From positions 1 to 64,000 of the forward strand of contig NZ_WHYR01000013.1 of assembly GCF_009428905.1 (NCBI RefSeq): a stretch of DNA of 64,000 nucleotides, given 5' to 3'. Below the pieces are notes generated by a model that was not told where the DNA came from, searched no databases, and was given only the letters and a program-made list of their open reading frames with translations. Origin of the DNA: Desulfofundulus thermobenzoicus (GTDB taxonomy: Bacteria > Bacillota > Desulfotomaculia > Desulfotomaculales > Desulfovirgulaceae). The translations under genes and the position numbers were made by a program. Shown here in pieces: positions 27,107 to 34,837 of this stretch. Position 1 is the stretch's first letter; every line of letters begins with the position of its first letter.

Positions 27107-28231
27107 TTACTGACCGGCAAGATCCAGCTTTTTAAAGCCACCGTAGTCTTTCGCCATCTGCTCATATACAGGCTTGCCCAAAAGGAACCGGTAAATCTCA
27201 TCGGCCTTTTGGGCCGGGTCGATATCTTTAAATTGTTCGGGGTAAATCACTTTTCCGGCGTAGTAGGCATCGGCAATGGCGGTGCCGATGTTCGTGGTGT
27301 AGTAATTATAAGGAATCTGGCCGTAAACCCGGCCTGTTTTGAACGCCTGCAGGGACTGGTAAAACTGCGGGTTTTTCCTGTAGTCTTCCCGCACCAGGGA
27401 AAGGCCACCTTTATCGATGAAAATTATATCGGGGTCCCAGCTCAGGAGCTTTTCCTTGTCGATCATGACACTTCCCGTCTTACCCGTTTCGTCAACCACA
27501 TTCCGGGCATTGATAGCTACAAAGGGCGGATATTTGGCCTGGGTGCTCTCGATGCCGTGCACTCCCTTCATGCCCAGGGCGCCCACGTAGACCCTGGGCT
27601 TTTTGTCTTCAGGGATGTCCTTCGTCCTCTCATGCAAGTCCTGCTGGCATTTTTTCAGGTAATCAACCACTTCCCGGGCCCTCCCCTCACGACCGGTAAT
27701 TTTGCCAATCAGCTCTAGGGACTTGTAAACGTCCTCGTCAAAGGTGGCCAGCCTGCCGTAGCTCAGCACCACCACCGGAATATTCGTTCTGGCCTGCAGT
27801 TCATCGGCCTGAGCTCTGTCCACCAGGTAGGCGATAAAAATTACGTCCGGCTTCACGCTGACCAGCTTTTCCGCGTCCGGGGTGGAATCGGGCCCTCCCT
27901 GGCCAATGGTAGGCAAATCCTTTAATTCGGGATTGGCCAGAATATAAGGCCTGCTGGTGGGGGGCCACTGTTTTTCGACGTTTTCCACGCCCACCACCTT
28001 ATCCGCGCCGTTGACATAGCAAACCAGACGCAACGCGCCGGGGCCAACGGCCACCACCTTATTTGCCGGAACGGAAACTTCCACCTGCCGGCCGGCCAGG
28101 TCGGTGACAACGGCTTTCTGCGGCGCAGCCGTATCCTGCCCGGCCGTTTTGGCACCGCACCCACCCAGGACAACCAGGGTAACCAGCAGGGCAATGAACA
28201 GGATCCCTGCCTTCAGCACTTTTGTCCGCAT
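27107..28231 (-). CDS. FepB/BtuF-type ABC transporter substrate-binding lipoprotein
   Basis: A 374-residue lipoprotein. The signal peptide ends in the lipobox LVVLGGC (Cys at about 25). The mature protein has two lobes ([20 protein letters not shown] ... [15 protein letters not shown]) joined by a long helix, as in ferric-siderophore or B12 binding proteins. ATG at 28231 follows GGGGAGGAGAAGGG. No permease or ATPase gene lies beside it; the FecCD pair at 17.8-19.6 kb, which carries a scar of a homologous 3' end, is its natural partner. The 5' side carries the scar of a cooC-like locus. Confidence 0.85.
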   Translation of the reverse strand: MRTKVLKAGILFIALLVTLVVLGGCGAKTAGQDTAAPQKAVVTDLAGRQVEVSVPANKVVAVGPGALRLVCYVNGADKVVGVENVEKQWPPTSRPYILANPELKDLPTIGQGGPDSTPDAEKLVSVKPDVIFIAYLVDRAQADELQARTNIPVVVLSYGRLATFDEDVYKSLELIGKITGREGRAREVVDYLKKCQQDLHERTKDIPEDKKPRVYVGALGMKGVHGIESTQAKYPPFVAINARNVVDETGKTGSVMIDKEKLLSWDPDIIFIDKGGLSLVREDYRKNPQFYQSLQAFKTGRVYGQIPYNYYTTNIGTAIADAYYAGKVIYPEQFKDIDPAQKADEIYRFLLGKPVYEQMAKDYGGFKKLDLAGQ

Positions 28232-28324
28232 TCCCTTCTCCTCCCCTTATTTCATGTAAGTTAAATTGAGTTAGCACAGTTAAATGATTTCAAGGATCGG
28301 CAGTCACCATTTTGTAACCAAGCC

Positions 28325-28520
28325 GGGACAATGTTTTAAAGAATCTTAAAATGAGAGTGAAGCCAGCAACTCATTTGGAAAATGCAAAAAGACCCCCTGC
28401 CCAGCCTTCAGGCCGGCAAAGGGCCTTCCTGACCCCAATTTTATCGCCTTACTTTTGTTTCATAGCTAATGATATTTTACATACGAAAAGGAAATCCTGC
28501 AACAAAAAATTTTTTATAAC
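28325..28520 (-). pseudogene. Deletion scar of a second cooC-like locus
   Basis: 28325-28376 matches the 3' end of the CooC-like gene at 32690-32738 almost base for base; it is joined at ACTCATTT|GGAAAATGC directly to a copy of that gene's leader and upstream region (33509-33680), including the attenuator hairpin. The whole 750-bp coding body is missing. This shows a former duplicate of the CooC-like gene upstream of the binding-protein gene. Confidence 0.85.
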
Positions 28521-28962
28521 TTAAATAATGTCTCCGCCGATTTGATATAGCTCCGTTCCTTCAAAAAACCGCTCCCGATCCTCGCCAGAAAAATACGCCA
28601 CAAATCAACATGGGCGGGAGCCCGGCGCGGCCCGGCAAAAGACTGGAGCGGCCATCACTTTGTCCAGCATGGGGACTATTCCCACCGGGAGTCTGGGAAG
28701 CAGAAACCAGGTTAAACCGGCCGGTCCATCCTTTTTTCCAGGTCAATTTCCTGCCAGGCACGCTGTAATTTGCACTAATTGTTCGTGTTCCACCACCCAT
28801 TTCCCCCATTATCCCGATCCTGTATTAGCAAACCATTCCGCATGACCAGACCCGGTTGGATTTAGCCTGACCCGCATGTTATACTTTAACTTGAGTTAGC
28901 ACCCTTTAACTTGATAGCACAGGTCCCTTGTCTATCATTTTTCGAAATTTATTACCTGTGGG
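28521..28962. other. Intergenic region upstream of the first MntA/HepT pair
   Basis: About 440 bp without a gene. A motif TTGAGTTAGCAC occurs at about 28892 and again at about 28266, in front of the binding-protein gene, each next to TTTAAC-like sequence; this could be a regulator site. Otherwise nothing recognisable. Confidence 0.4.
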
Positions 28963-29400
28963 GTGGAGATTTTGGATATACAATTGTTACGCGAAAAATT
29001 ATTGCCGGTGTTTGAATCTTACGGTGTTTCGTGCTGCTACCTTTTTGGTTCGCGCGCCGGGGAAAATTATTACCAGGATAGCGATATGGACCTGGCAGTA
29101 GTTTTTGACAGCTATTCCCCCGAAAAACATAACCTGGATCTGGAAATAGAGATCCAGGATACCGTATCTGAAATTTTAGCGCCCCTGGAAGTGGATCTAC
29201 TATTTTTACAAAAGGCTCCTATTTACCTGAAATTTACCGTTATTAAAAACGGCAAAATCATTTATTGTTCAAATGAAGATTTCCGTACTGATTTTGAGGA
29301 CATGACTGTAAGGGATTATCTGGACTTTAAACCCGTCCTGGACATGTATTACCAGGAAATGGCAGAAGAGCTAATGGCGGATAATGACGGGAGGGTTTAG
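28963..29400 (+). CDS. mntA: MntA-like minimal nucleotidyltransferase (antitoxin)
   Basis: A 145-residue minimal nucleotidyltransferase. The motif GSRAGENYYQDSDMDLAVVF carries the catalytic GS and DxD residues, with the third acid in EVDLLFL. In type VII toxin-antitoxin systems this enzyme adds AMP to the HEPN toxin encoded next to it. GTG at 28963 or TTG at 28972 could be the start. The HepT-like gene begins 2 bp after the stop. Confidence 0.82.
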   Translation: MEILDIQLLREKLLPVFESYGVSCCYLFGSRAGENYYQDSDMDLAVVFDSYSPEKHNLDLEIEIQDTVSEILAPLEVDLLFLQKAPIYLKFTVIKNGKIIYCSNEDFRTDFEDMTVRDYLDFKPVLDMYYQEMAEELMADNDGRV

Positions 29401-29402
29401 GC

Positions 29403-29831
29403 TTGATTAACAAGGACCTGATTCACAACCGCATTGACCTTATCAACCGCTCAATAGCCAGGCTGAAAAAAATGGCCGCTCTAACCCGGGAGCAATTTTT
29501 GGCTGATCCCGATAACTATGCCATTACGGAACATCACCTGCGCCGGGCACTGGAAAGCCTGTTTGACACTGGCAGGCACATCATGGCCAAGCAGGGATTG
29601 GGGCACCCGGTTGATTACCGGTCAATCATCTTGACCCTGGGCAGGGAACAAATTATCCCCCCGCAATTTGCGGAAAAAATCAAAGGCATGGCCGGATATC
29701 GCAACCGCCTGGTGCACGGTTATGCGGAAGTAACCCCGGAAGAGATGTATAATATCATTCAAAAGAGACTCGATGATTTTGAAGAGTTCTGTTCCCACAT
29801 CTTAAAGTACACAGCCAAACACGGGGTTTAA
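29403..29831 (+). CDS. hepT: HepT-like HEPN domain toxin (DUF86)
   Basis: A 142-residue helical protein with the HEPN RNase motif Rx4HxY (RNRLVHGY at about residue 99) and the DUF86 pattern. TTG at 29403 follows GGGAGGG. Known HepT toxins cleave RNA and are silenced by MntA adenylylation of the motif tyrosine. The tight spacing with the nucleotidyltransferase gene supports a complete TA pair. Confidence 0.82.
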   Translation: MINKDLIHNRIDLINRSIARLKKMAALTREQFLADPDNYAITEHHLRRALESLFDTGRHIMAKQGLGHPVDYRSIILTLGREQIIPPQFAEKIKGMAGYRNRLVHGYAEVTPEEMYNIIQKRLDDFEEFCSHILKYTAKHGV

Positions 29832-30113
29832 ATTATCCCCGCTTTCCCGGCTGATACCAGTAGCGCCGGTGGGCGTAAACCAGGCAATAGCGCAGGCTTG
29901 TGTCATCGGAAACTAGCTTTTCAGCCAGTTGCGGCACGGGTTCCAAATTTTCGTTCAGGCAGGTAAGGCTCACCCGCGCGGGTGTTTGAAAATCTTTTCC
30001 CGCCTGAAACCGCCGCCAGCCCCTGGAGCGACATGGCACGAAGCGGGCGACCCGGTCACTTGCCGGAAGCAGGACCGCCCACTTCGCAAAATTTGCAAGA
30101 ACCCAAAGCACCG
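29832..30113 (-). other. Intergenic stretch with a probable coding remnant
   Basis: About 280 bp. On the minus strand 29833-29965 reads LNENLEPVPQLAEKLVSDD and LRYCLVYAHRRYWYQPGK, which is protein-like. A weakly similar piece lies at 17770-17820. Too short and isolated to call a gene. Confidence 0.3.
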
Positions 30114-31430
30114 TTATTTCAGCAGGTTCAACCTGGCCAGCGGGTTGACCCCCGGCTGGGCATAATCGTCAGGGACTTCACCCGGTTTCAACTCAAATTT
30201 CTTGATCACATTTATAAACAACTCCGGCCTGTCCAGGTAATCGAGGTACCAGAGATCGGATTTGAGGCGGGTTTCCCAGGTGAAACCTTTATTCATGTCA
30301 ATACCGCTCAGGCTCTGGGCTTTTGCAAAGTCAAACGCCAGGACAACCCCATCACCTTTTTTAGCTTTGCTATCGTAACGGAAATAGATCCCGGCCAGGT
30401 TTTTGGCTTCCGGCTTCAGGTTTTCCCTGGCGGAAGCGTTCACCGGTATTACGGCCATGCCGGATTTTCCGGGGGTAGTATTCAGGACTACCTGCAGGGC
30501 ATCGTCTTTGCACCAGGGCGGAACGGCCAGGACGTAGTAGCTTTCATCGGGCGAACGCAGGGGAAACTCTTTTTTCAAATAATTAGCCAAAAGGTAACCG
30601 CTGGTCACTCCCGGACAGAGGTGGTCGTGAAAAAGCGCCGCTTTTACCAGGCCGGGAGGCGCTCCTTTTGCCGCCAGATTGGCAATGGTGACAATGTTAA
30701 ATTCCAAACCGGAAAACACTTTCATCTGGACTTTTTGGTTCCAATCGCCGGGATTGGCCAGAAGTTTTTCCGCCGACACATTTTCAGCCACTACTTTTTT
30801 AAAAAATTGTGCCGGGTTGCTATCAACTGCGTTCGGATCACTCCCGGAAGCTACGAAGCCTGCGGCTTTTGCGCCATCCACCTCCACAAACACGCCCTGT
30901 CCGCTTTTCTTTTCAAAAAAGAAAAACCAGAGCGGTTTGCTATCAGCAGTATGCACCTCCAGCAGGTTGCCCCGTCCAGGGCTGCAACCGGTAGCAGCGA
31001 TGAGGCCGTCAAGGCAGGGGGCGGTTGAACTGCCGCCCACCGTCACGTAGCCGGCATTGGTCAGCACCAGCAAGTCCCCCCTTCTCTCCAGGTATTTAAA
31101 GGCCTCCCTTGCGGCCTGCTCAGCCAGCAACCGCCAGAACCTGTATTCGCCAACCGCCCCTTGGGGGAAAGCCGGACAGGTGATCTCCACCGCGTTCGTT
31201 TTCTCGTCCCATTTCACACCGCACCCCAGAGCTTCGGCAAGCCGGCTCACCGGCACCAGCACGCGCCCTTCCTGTAAAAAAGGTGAAACATCGAAAGTGA
31301 CTTCCCGGCCGTTTACAAGGATTTTTACAGGCTCCATGGCCGAAAGCCCACCCGGGAAGAAGAAAACGGCCCCTCCGAGCACTGCCAGCAGCGTTACAAA
31401 ACAAAGCGCCGCTGAAATTACCTTCCGCAT
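30114..31430 (-). CDS. Exported FmdE-family protein with copper-amine-oxidase-like N-terminal domain
   Basis: A 438-residue secreted protein. It has a signal peptide (1-30), a copper amine oxidase N-domain-like segment (about 33-75, VKILVNGREVTFDVSPFL, LVPVSRLAEALG, common in Firmicute surface proteins), then an FmdE-like region with the Cys/His motif FHDHLCPGVTSGYLLANYL near residue 260. FmdE was named from the molybdenum formylmethanofuran dehydrogenase operon, but its biochemical role is unsettled; bound metal is likely via the His-x-His and Cys. Two other FmdE-domain genes lie at 50.6 and 51.9 kb. ATG at 31430 follows GGAGGGTG. Confidence 0.78.
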   Translation of the reverse strand: MRKVISAALCFVTLLAVLGGAVFFFPGGLSAMEPVKILVNGREVTFDVSPFLQEGRVLVPVSRLAEALGCGVKWDEKTNAVEITCPAFPQGAVGEYRFWRLLAEQAAREAFKYLERRGDLLVLTNAGYVTVGGSSTAPCLDGLIAATGCSPGRGNLLEVHTADSKPLWFFFFEKKSGQGVFVEVDGAKAAGFVASGSDPNAVDSNPAQFFKKVVAENVSAEKLLANPGDWNQKVQMKVFSGLEFNIVTIANLAAKGAPPGLVKAALFHDHLCPGVTSGYLLANYLKKEFPLRSPDESYYVLAVPPWCKDDALQVVLNTTPGKSGMAVIPVNASARENLKPEAKNLAGIYFRYDSKAKKGDGVVLAFDFAKAQSLSGIDMNKGFTWETRLKSDLWYLDYLDRPELFINVIKKFELKPGEVPDDYAQPGVNPLARLNLLK

Positions 31431-31522
31431 TGAAAATCACCCTCCTCAAAATTTAAAGTTCACGTCTCCGGGGTGTCTCCTCCCCGAAAGCACCGCCTCA
31501 TATCCCGACGGGGGTACAACTC

Positions 31523-32137
31523 CTACCCGTTCTCGCCAGTAAAAGCAGGTGCTTCATCCTTTTTACTCAGGAACATTTCTGCGTAATCTGCATACCTGCC
31601 TGCAAAAACCGGCCGGGTAAACCACATCCCGTGGTCGCCGAGCATTACGGATAACGGCTTGGCCCGCTCGTAGTCCATCTCCCCGGCTTCATTGAAGAAG
31701 CGGTCATCTGCCTCCAGGTGCACTACCTTACCAATGACCAGAGAATAGTTTTTCCTGCTAATCTCTTCCACCAGCGTGCACTCCACCCACGCCAGGCAAC
31801 CTTCAATCCCGGGCGCTTTAACTTTTTGAGAAGGGCGAGGTTTTAAACCGGACTCTTTAAACTCGTCCACTTCCGGCGGGTAATTTTTGGAACAAATCAT
31901 TACAGCTTCAACCAGATTGACAGGCGGCACATTAACCACAAATTCCCCTGTTTCCCGGATATTATTTAATGTATCCCGCTTAATCCAGGAAGCCAGGACA
32001 AGATCGTCAAAGGGTCTTAAAATGGGGGTAATGCATGACCAGGGAGCAATATTCCGCACCCCGTCCTTTCCCACTGTAGAAATCAGCACCACCGGCAGCG
32101 GCATCACCTGTTCCCTCTTGCGCGGCGCCAGAATCAT
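31523..32137 (-). CDS. Flavin reductase-like (flavoredoxin) family protein
   Basis: A 204-residue FMN-binding split-barrel protein. PLPVVLISTVGKDGVRNIAP is the typical opening, followed by TLNNIRETGEFVVNVP and YSLVIGKVVHLEAD. Members bind FMN and act as flavoredoxins or flavin reductases in anaerobes. ATG at 32137 lies 9 nt after GGAGG. It is followed by the FmdE-domain gene on the same strand, 92 bp later. Confidence 0.8.
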   Translation of the reverse strand: MILAPRKREQVMPLPVVLISTVGKDGVRNIAPWSCITPILRPFDDLVLASWIKRDTLNNIRETGEFVVNVPPVNLVEAVMICSKNYPPEVDEFKESGLKPRPSQKVKAPGIEGCLAWVECTLVEEISRKNYSLVIGKVVHLEADDRFFNEAGEMDYERAKPLSVMLGDHGMWFTRPVFAGRYADYAEMFLSKKDEAPAFTGENG

Positions 32138-32215
32138 CCCTTCCCGCCTCCTGATCATGTATGTTTAAAACTTCAAGGATCAGTAGTCATCATCTGGTTA
32201 AAAGTTCCCCATTCC

Positions 32216-32557
32216 TTATCCCTCCGCCGTCAAGGTATCCAACACCTTCATAGCTTCTGTAGCATAAGCAACGGCAGGTCCGCCACCCATCATTATGGCT
32301 ACGGAAATGGCCTCTAAAATCTCCTTTCTGCTGGCGCCCATCTGCAGGGCTTTGGCTACATGATTGGCAATGCAGTAAGAACACCTAATGGCCACGGCAA
32401 TGCCCACCGCGATCAATTCCTTTTGCTTTGCCGAAAGCGCTGCGTCGGAAACAACCGCCTCGTGCAGCTGGTGAAAATTCTTCATTACCTCCGGCAACTC
32501 TTGAGCCAGCTTTTCCAGATAGGTGCTTAAGCCTTCACCATTCTTTTGTGCTTCCAT
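32216..32557 (-). CDS. AhpD/carboxymuconolactone decarboxylase-family protein
   Basis: A 113-residue CMD-domain protein with the redox motif CSYC followed by IANHVAKAL (RCSYCIANHVAKAL), the AhpD-like arrangement that serves peroxide or alkylhydroperoxide reduction. ATG at 32557 follows GGGAGGTGG with 5 nt spacing; the longer frame upstream is not family-like. It is in a minus-strand series with the CooC-like gene (149 bp upstream) and the flavoredoxin gene (78 bp downstream). Confidence 0.82.
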   Translation of the reverse strand: MEAQKNGEGLSTYLEKLAQELPEVMKNFHQLHEAVVSDAALSAKQKELIAVGIAVAIRCSYCIANHVAKALQMGASRKEILEAISVAIMMGGGPAVAYATEAMKVLDTLTAEG

Positions 32558-32706
32558 TCTAACCACCTCCCTAAATACTCTCAGGCGCAGGAAATGCAGG
32601 CCCGCTTGCTCCGGCGCCCACACTTGGTCCGAATGCTACCGCCACCGGCTCCACAAACTACACGGGGTCGAGGCTCATCTAAACCGGGACAATGTTTTAA
32701 AGAATC

Positions 32707-33480
32707 TTAAAATGAGAGTGAAGCCAGCAACTCATTTACCTGTTCCCGGCAGTTTCCTGCCGGCAGCGGATTGCCTGTCAGGTTGGCTTCCATGATTTCC
32801 GGTGAAAAACCAAACGCACCCCGCACCGGAATACCTTTCGCGGTCAGCTCCCGGCGAAGAAAAGATTCCGTCGCGGTATCGACCTTATTTAAAACGGCCA
32901 CAAAATCCTTTCCTGCCTCCGCCGTCAGTGCTTTAGCCCGGTCGGCCAGCAGGATCGCTTCGTGCGAGGGATCAACCACCATCACCACCAGGTCGACACC
33001 CTCTACAACTCCCCGGCCGAAATGCTCCACCCCGGCTTCGGTATCCACCAGCACCCACTCGTCCTGATCAACCCGCAACTGCTTTAAAAACGAACGGGCC
33101 ACCGCCCCCATGGGACAGGCGCAACCTTCCATGCTGCGCTCAATTTTACCAATACGCAGAAAGCGCAACGGCCACTCCCCACCAGTACATTCCGGGGGCA
33201 AACTGGCCAGGTTTAAACCATCCGCGAAGAAACCCGTGTTTTCGTCGCCCTTTTGTTGAAGGGAGGCCAGCAACTTCTCGCGCACCGCCGGTTTACCGCC
33301 CAGGCAACCCATTAAAGTCATCGCCGGGGTGGAAAGGCCCAGCATTTTATGCAGGCCCAGGTTCGATTCGTCGGTATCCACCACCAGCACCTTCCCCCGT
33401 TCAGCAAGCGCTCTTGCCAGCAAGGTAACCAGTGTGCTCTTGCCGCTGCCGCCCCGGCCGCAGATCATGATTTTGGGCAT
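32707..33480 (-). CDS. CooC-like nickel-insertion ATPase
   Basis: A 257-residue SIMIBI ATPase of the MinD/CooC group. It has the deviant-type P-loop GRGGSGKST (8-16), the VDTDESNLGLHKML block and a CACP motif (EGCACPMGAV, about 138) that resembles the metal-binding CxC of CooC, plus VLVDTEAGVEHFGRG and LNKVD. CooC dimers bind Ni(II) and mature CO dehydrogenase. No CODH gene is in the window, so the client may be elsewhere or different. ATG at 33480 follows AGGAGGGG. The 5' leader holds an attenuator-like hairpin, and a scar of a second copy is at 28.3-28.5 kb. Confidence 0.85.
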   Translation of the reverse strand: MPKIMICGRGGSGKSTLVTLLARALAERGKVLVVDTDESNLGLHKMLGLSTPAMTLMGCLGGKPAVREKLLASLQQKGDENTGFFADGLNLASLPPECTGGEWPLRFLRIGKIERSMEGCACPMGAVARSFLKQLRVDQDEWVLVDTEAGVEHFGRGVVEGVDLVVMVVDPSHEAILLADRAKALTAEAGKDFVAVLNKVDTATESFLRRELTAKGIPVRGAFGFSPEIMEANLTGNPLPAGNCREQVNELLASLSF

Positions 33481-33521
33481 CGAAAAACCCCTCCTATCCT
33501 GTATTTTCCGGAAAATGCAAA

Positions 33522-33560
33522 AAGACCCCCTGCCCAGCCTTCAGGCCGGCAAAGGGCCTT
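33522..33560 (-). promoter_or_regulatory. Leader attenuator hairpin of the CooC-like gene
   Basis: On the minus strand AAGGCCCTTTGCC pairs with GGCAGGGGGTCTT (13 bp with wobbles) around a GCCTGAAGGC loop and ends TTTTTGC, 25 bp before the ribosome site. This is a terminator inside the leader, so expression needs readthrough. It is kept unchanged in the scar copy at 28.4 kb. Confidence 0.7.
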
Positions 33561-33591
33561 CCTGACCCCAATTTTATCGCCCTATTTCTTG

Positions 33592-33633
33592 TTTCATGTC
33601 AATAATATTTTATTTCATGTCAATAATATTTTA
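33592..33633 (-). repeat. Tandem 21-bp repeat in the CooC-like promoter region
   Basis: TTTCATGTCAATAATATTTTA occurs twice in tandem (33592-33612, 33613-33633), here written on the + strand as one unit of 21 bp. Each unit carries TTGACA on the minus strand (a -35-like hexamer). The scar copy at 28.46 kb has only one, divergent unit. Confidence 0.75.
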
Positions 33634-33819
33634 CATACGAAAAGAAAATCCTGCAACATAAAAATTTTTTACAGCTTAATTTTTCGCACACGTACTTTTG
33701 TCCGAAAAAAGCAATTCTTGATTTCCAGGTCAGAAGTGCAGTACAGCGGAGAACAGCCAGGGGGAGTAACTTACAATTCTTTTCTTGACTTTCCGTAGTC
33801 CCGCGGACTGAATTATCCT

Positions 33820-34236
33820 CTAATCATTGATGACTCGCAGCTCGGGCAGGTTAAGCTGGCACAGGGAACCCCCGGCTGGTGAGGTACCTGGGCACCGCAT
33901 TGAGGACAAACGCAGGCCCCTGCCGGAGCACCGGTTTTCCCTCCGCCCATGGCCGTCTGCCCCTGAGAAGGTCTCCAGCCAGATATCCCTCAGAAACTGG
34001 TCCAGTTGATTGAGAGTTACCTCGCTTTGCACCAGGAGATGCAGCCAGTATTCGAGATTATAGCGGCCTTCAACAACAATATGAAAATATTCTTCCGGCA
34101 CCACCGTTTCCGGAAAAGATAATAAATATTTCTTTTTGCACACGGACAGGTGTTTGGTCATCCCTGATTTACCGTAGATGCCCCCACATAAAAAACACTT
34201 GCCGCTCGTTTGAGGCTTTGTTTTTTGCCTTCCCAC
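33820..34236 (-). pseudogene. Chimeric remnant: C2H2-like protein fused out of frame to a zinc-ribbon tail
   Basis: The first 85 codons (GKCFLCGGIYGKSGMTKHLS, then YFHIVVEGRYNLEYWLHL and DQFLRDIWLE) match a known type of small zinc-finger protein found on plasmids and accessory regions. After IWLE the frame turns into nonsense-like residues. In the +1 frame the same DNA reads GKTGAPAGACVCPQCGAQVP and LTCPSCESSM, a typical four-Cys zinc ribbon. Two gene pieces thus appear joined by a deletion out of frame. No intact product is expected. Confidence 0.65.
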
Positions 34237-34512
34237 TGTTTAAACACCTCCGGTTTTGAACTTTAAGCGGTGTATCCCCGGTAAGAAACTCCCGCATACC
34301 AGCAGGCAGGGTTGGGAGCTATGCCGCGTTGCATTTTACAAGTAATTATCTTGAGTCCAATCCTTTTTGGACACGCACCCTGGAATTAAAAGGTAAACCT
34401 TAGAAAAATTTTGCGAAACAACTTGATTTACCATCTATCTGTAGGTTAAAATTTTGATGAGGAATATCTGCCGACGGACGGCAGAAAAATCTTCCTGGAG
34501 GAGGGATGATTG
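34237..34512. other. Intergenic region with the His-rich gene promoter
   Basis: About 275 bp. It holds the promoter at 34423-34452 and a small hairpin CTGCCG/CGGCAG (34468-34484) in the leader, followed by AAAAAT. Nothing else is seen. Confidence 0.45.
34423..34452 (+). promoter_or_regulatory. Promoter of the His-rich protein gene
   Basis: TTGATT (34423-34428), 18-nt spacer, TAAAAT (34447-34452). Confidence 0.5.
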
Positions 34513-34710
34513 ATGACCGAGGTAATCAAGCATGCCCACGAACACACTCACCCGGCGGTAACCCACACGCATGCACATGCGCACGGGGAGACAACTCACG
34601 CTCACGAACACACCCATCCGGCGGTAACGCATACCCACGAACACGAGCATCTGCCGGGAGAAGAAGAGATGCACAACCACGAACACCATGTTCACGAGCA
34701 TGAGCATTAA
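34513..34710 (+). CDS. Histidine-rich small protein (metal buffer candidate)
   Basis: A 65-residue protein with 23 histidines, most in xHxH runs, and a tandem repeat of HAHEHTHPAVTHTH (two copies). It has no hydrophobic segment and no cysteine. ATG at 34513 follows GGAGGAGGG; the gene has its own promoter and a strong terminator. Composition suggests a Ni/Zn/Co storage or buffer peptide similar in idea to Hpn; it lies between CooC-like and ZnuABC-like genes. Function is inferred from composition only. Confidence 0.75.
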   Translation: MTEVIKHAHEHTHPAVTHTHAHAHGETTHAHEHTHPAVTHTHEHEHLPGEEEMHNHEHHVHEHEH

Positions 34711-34712
34711 TT

Positions 34713-34754
34713 TTTAAAAGGGGGGCCGGCATAAAAAACGGCCCCCCTTTTAAA
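34713..34754. terminator. Strong bidirectional terminator
   Basis: TTTAAAAGGGGGGCCG (34713-34728) pairs perfectly with CGGCCCCCCTTTTAAA (34739-34754). A and T tracts on both sides let it serve the His-rich gene (+) and the GGDEF gene (-). Confidence 0.9.
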
Positions 34755-34837
34755 TGAATACCGTCAACCCCGGAATTCCCTACTGCTGGGAATTTTATCG
34801 AATTAAACTGGTTTTTTAAATAAAATCTACCAGCAGT

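Noticed and set aside
33522-33560. CooC leader hairpin as an eighth member of leader RNA family a-g
   Set aside because: It shares a terminator role and GAAGGCCC but lacks the CCAYG/CRTGG closing stem; treated as a separate attenuator.
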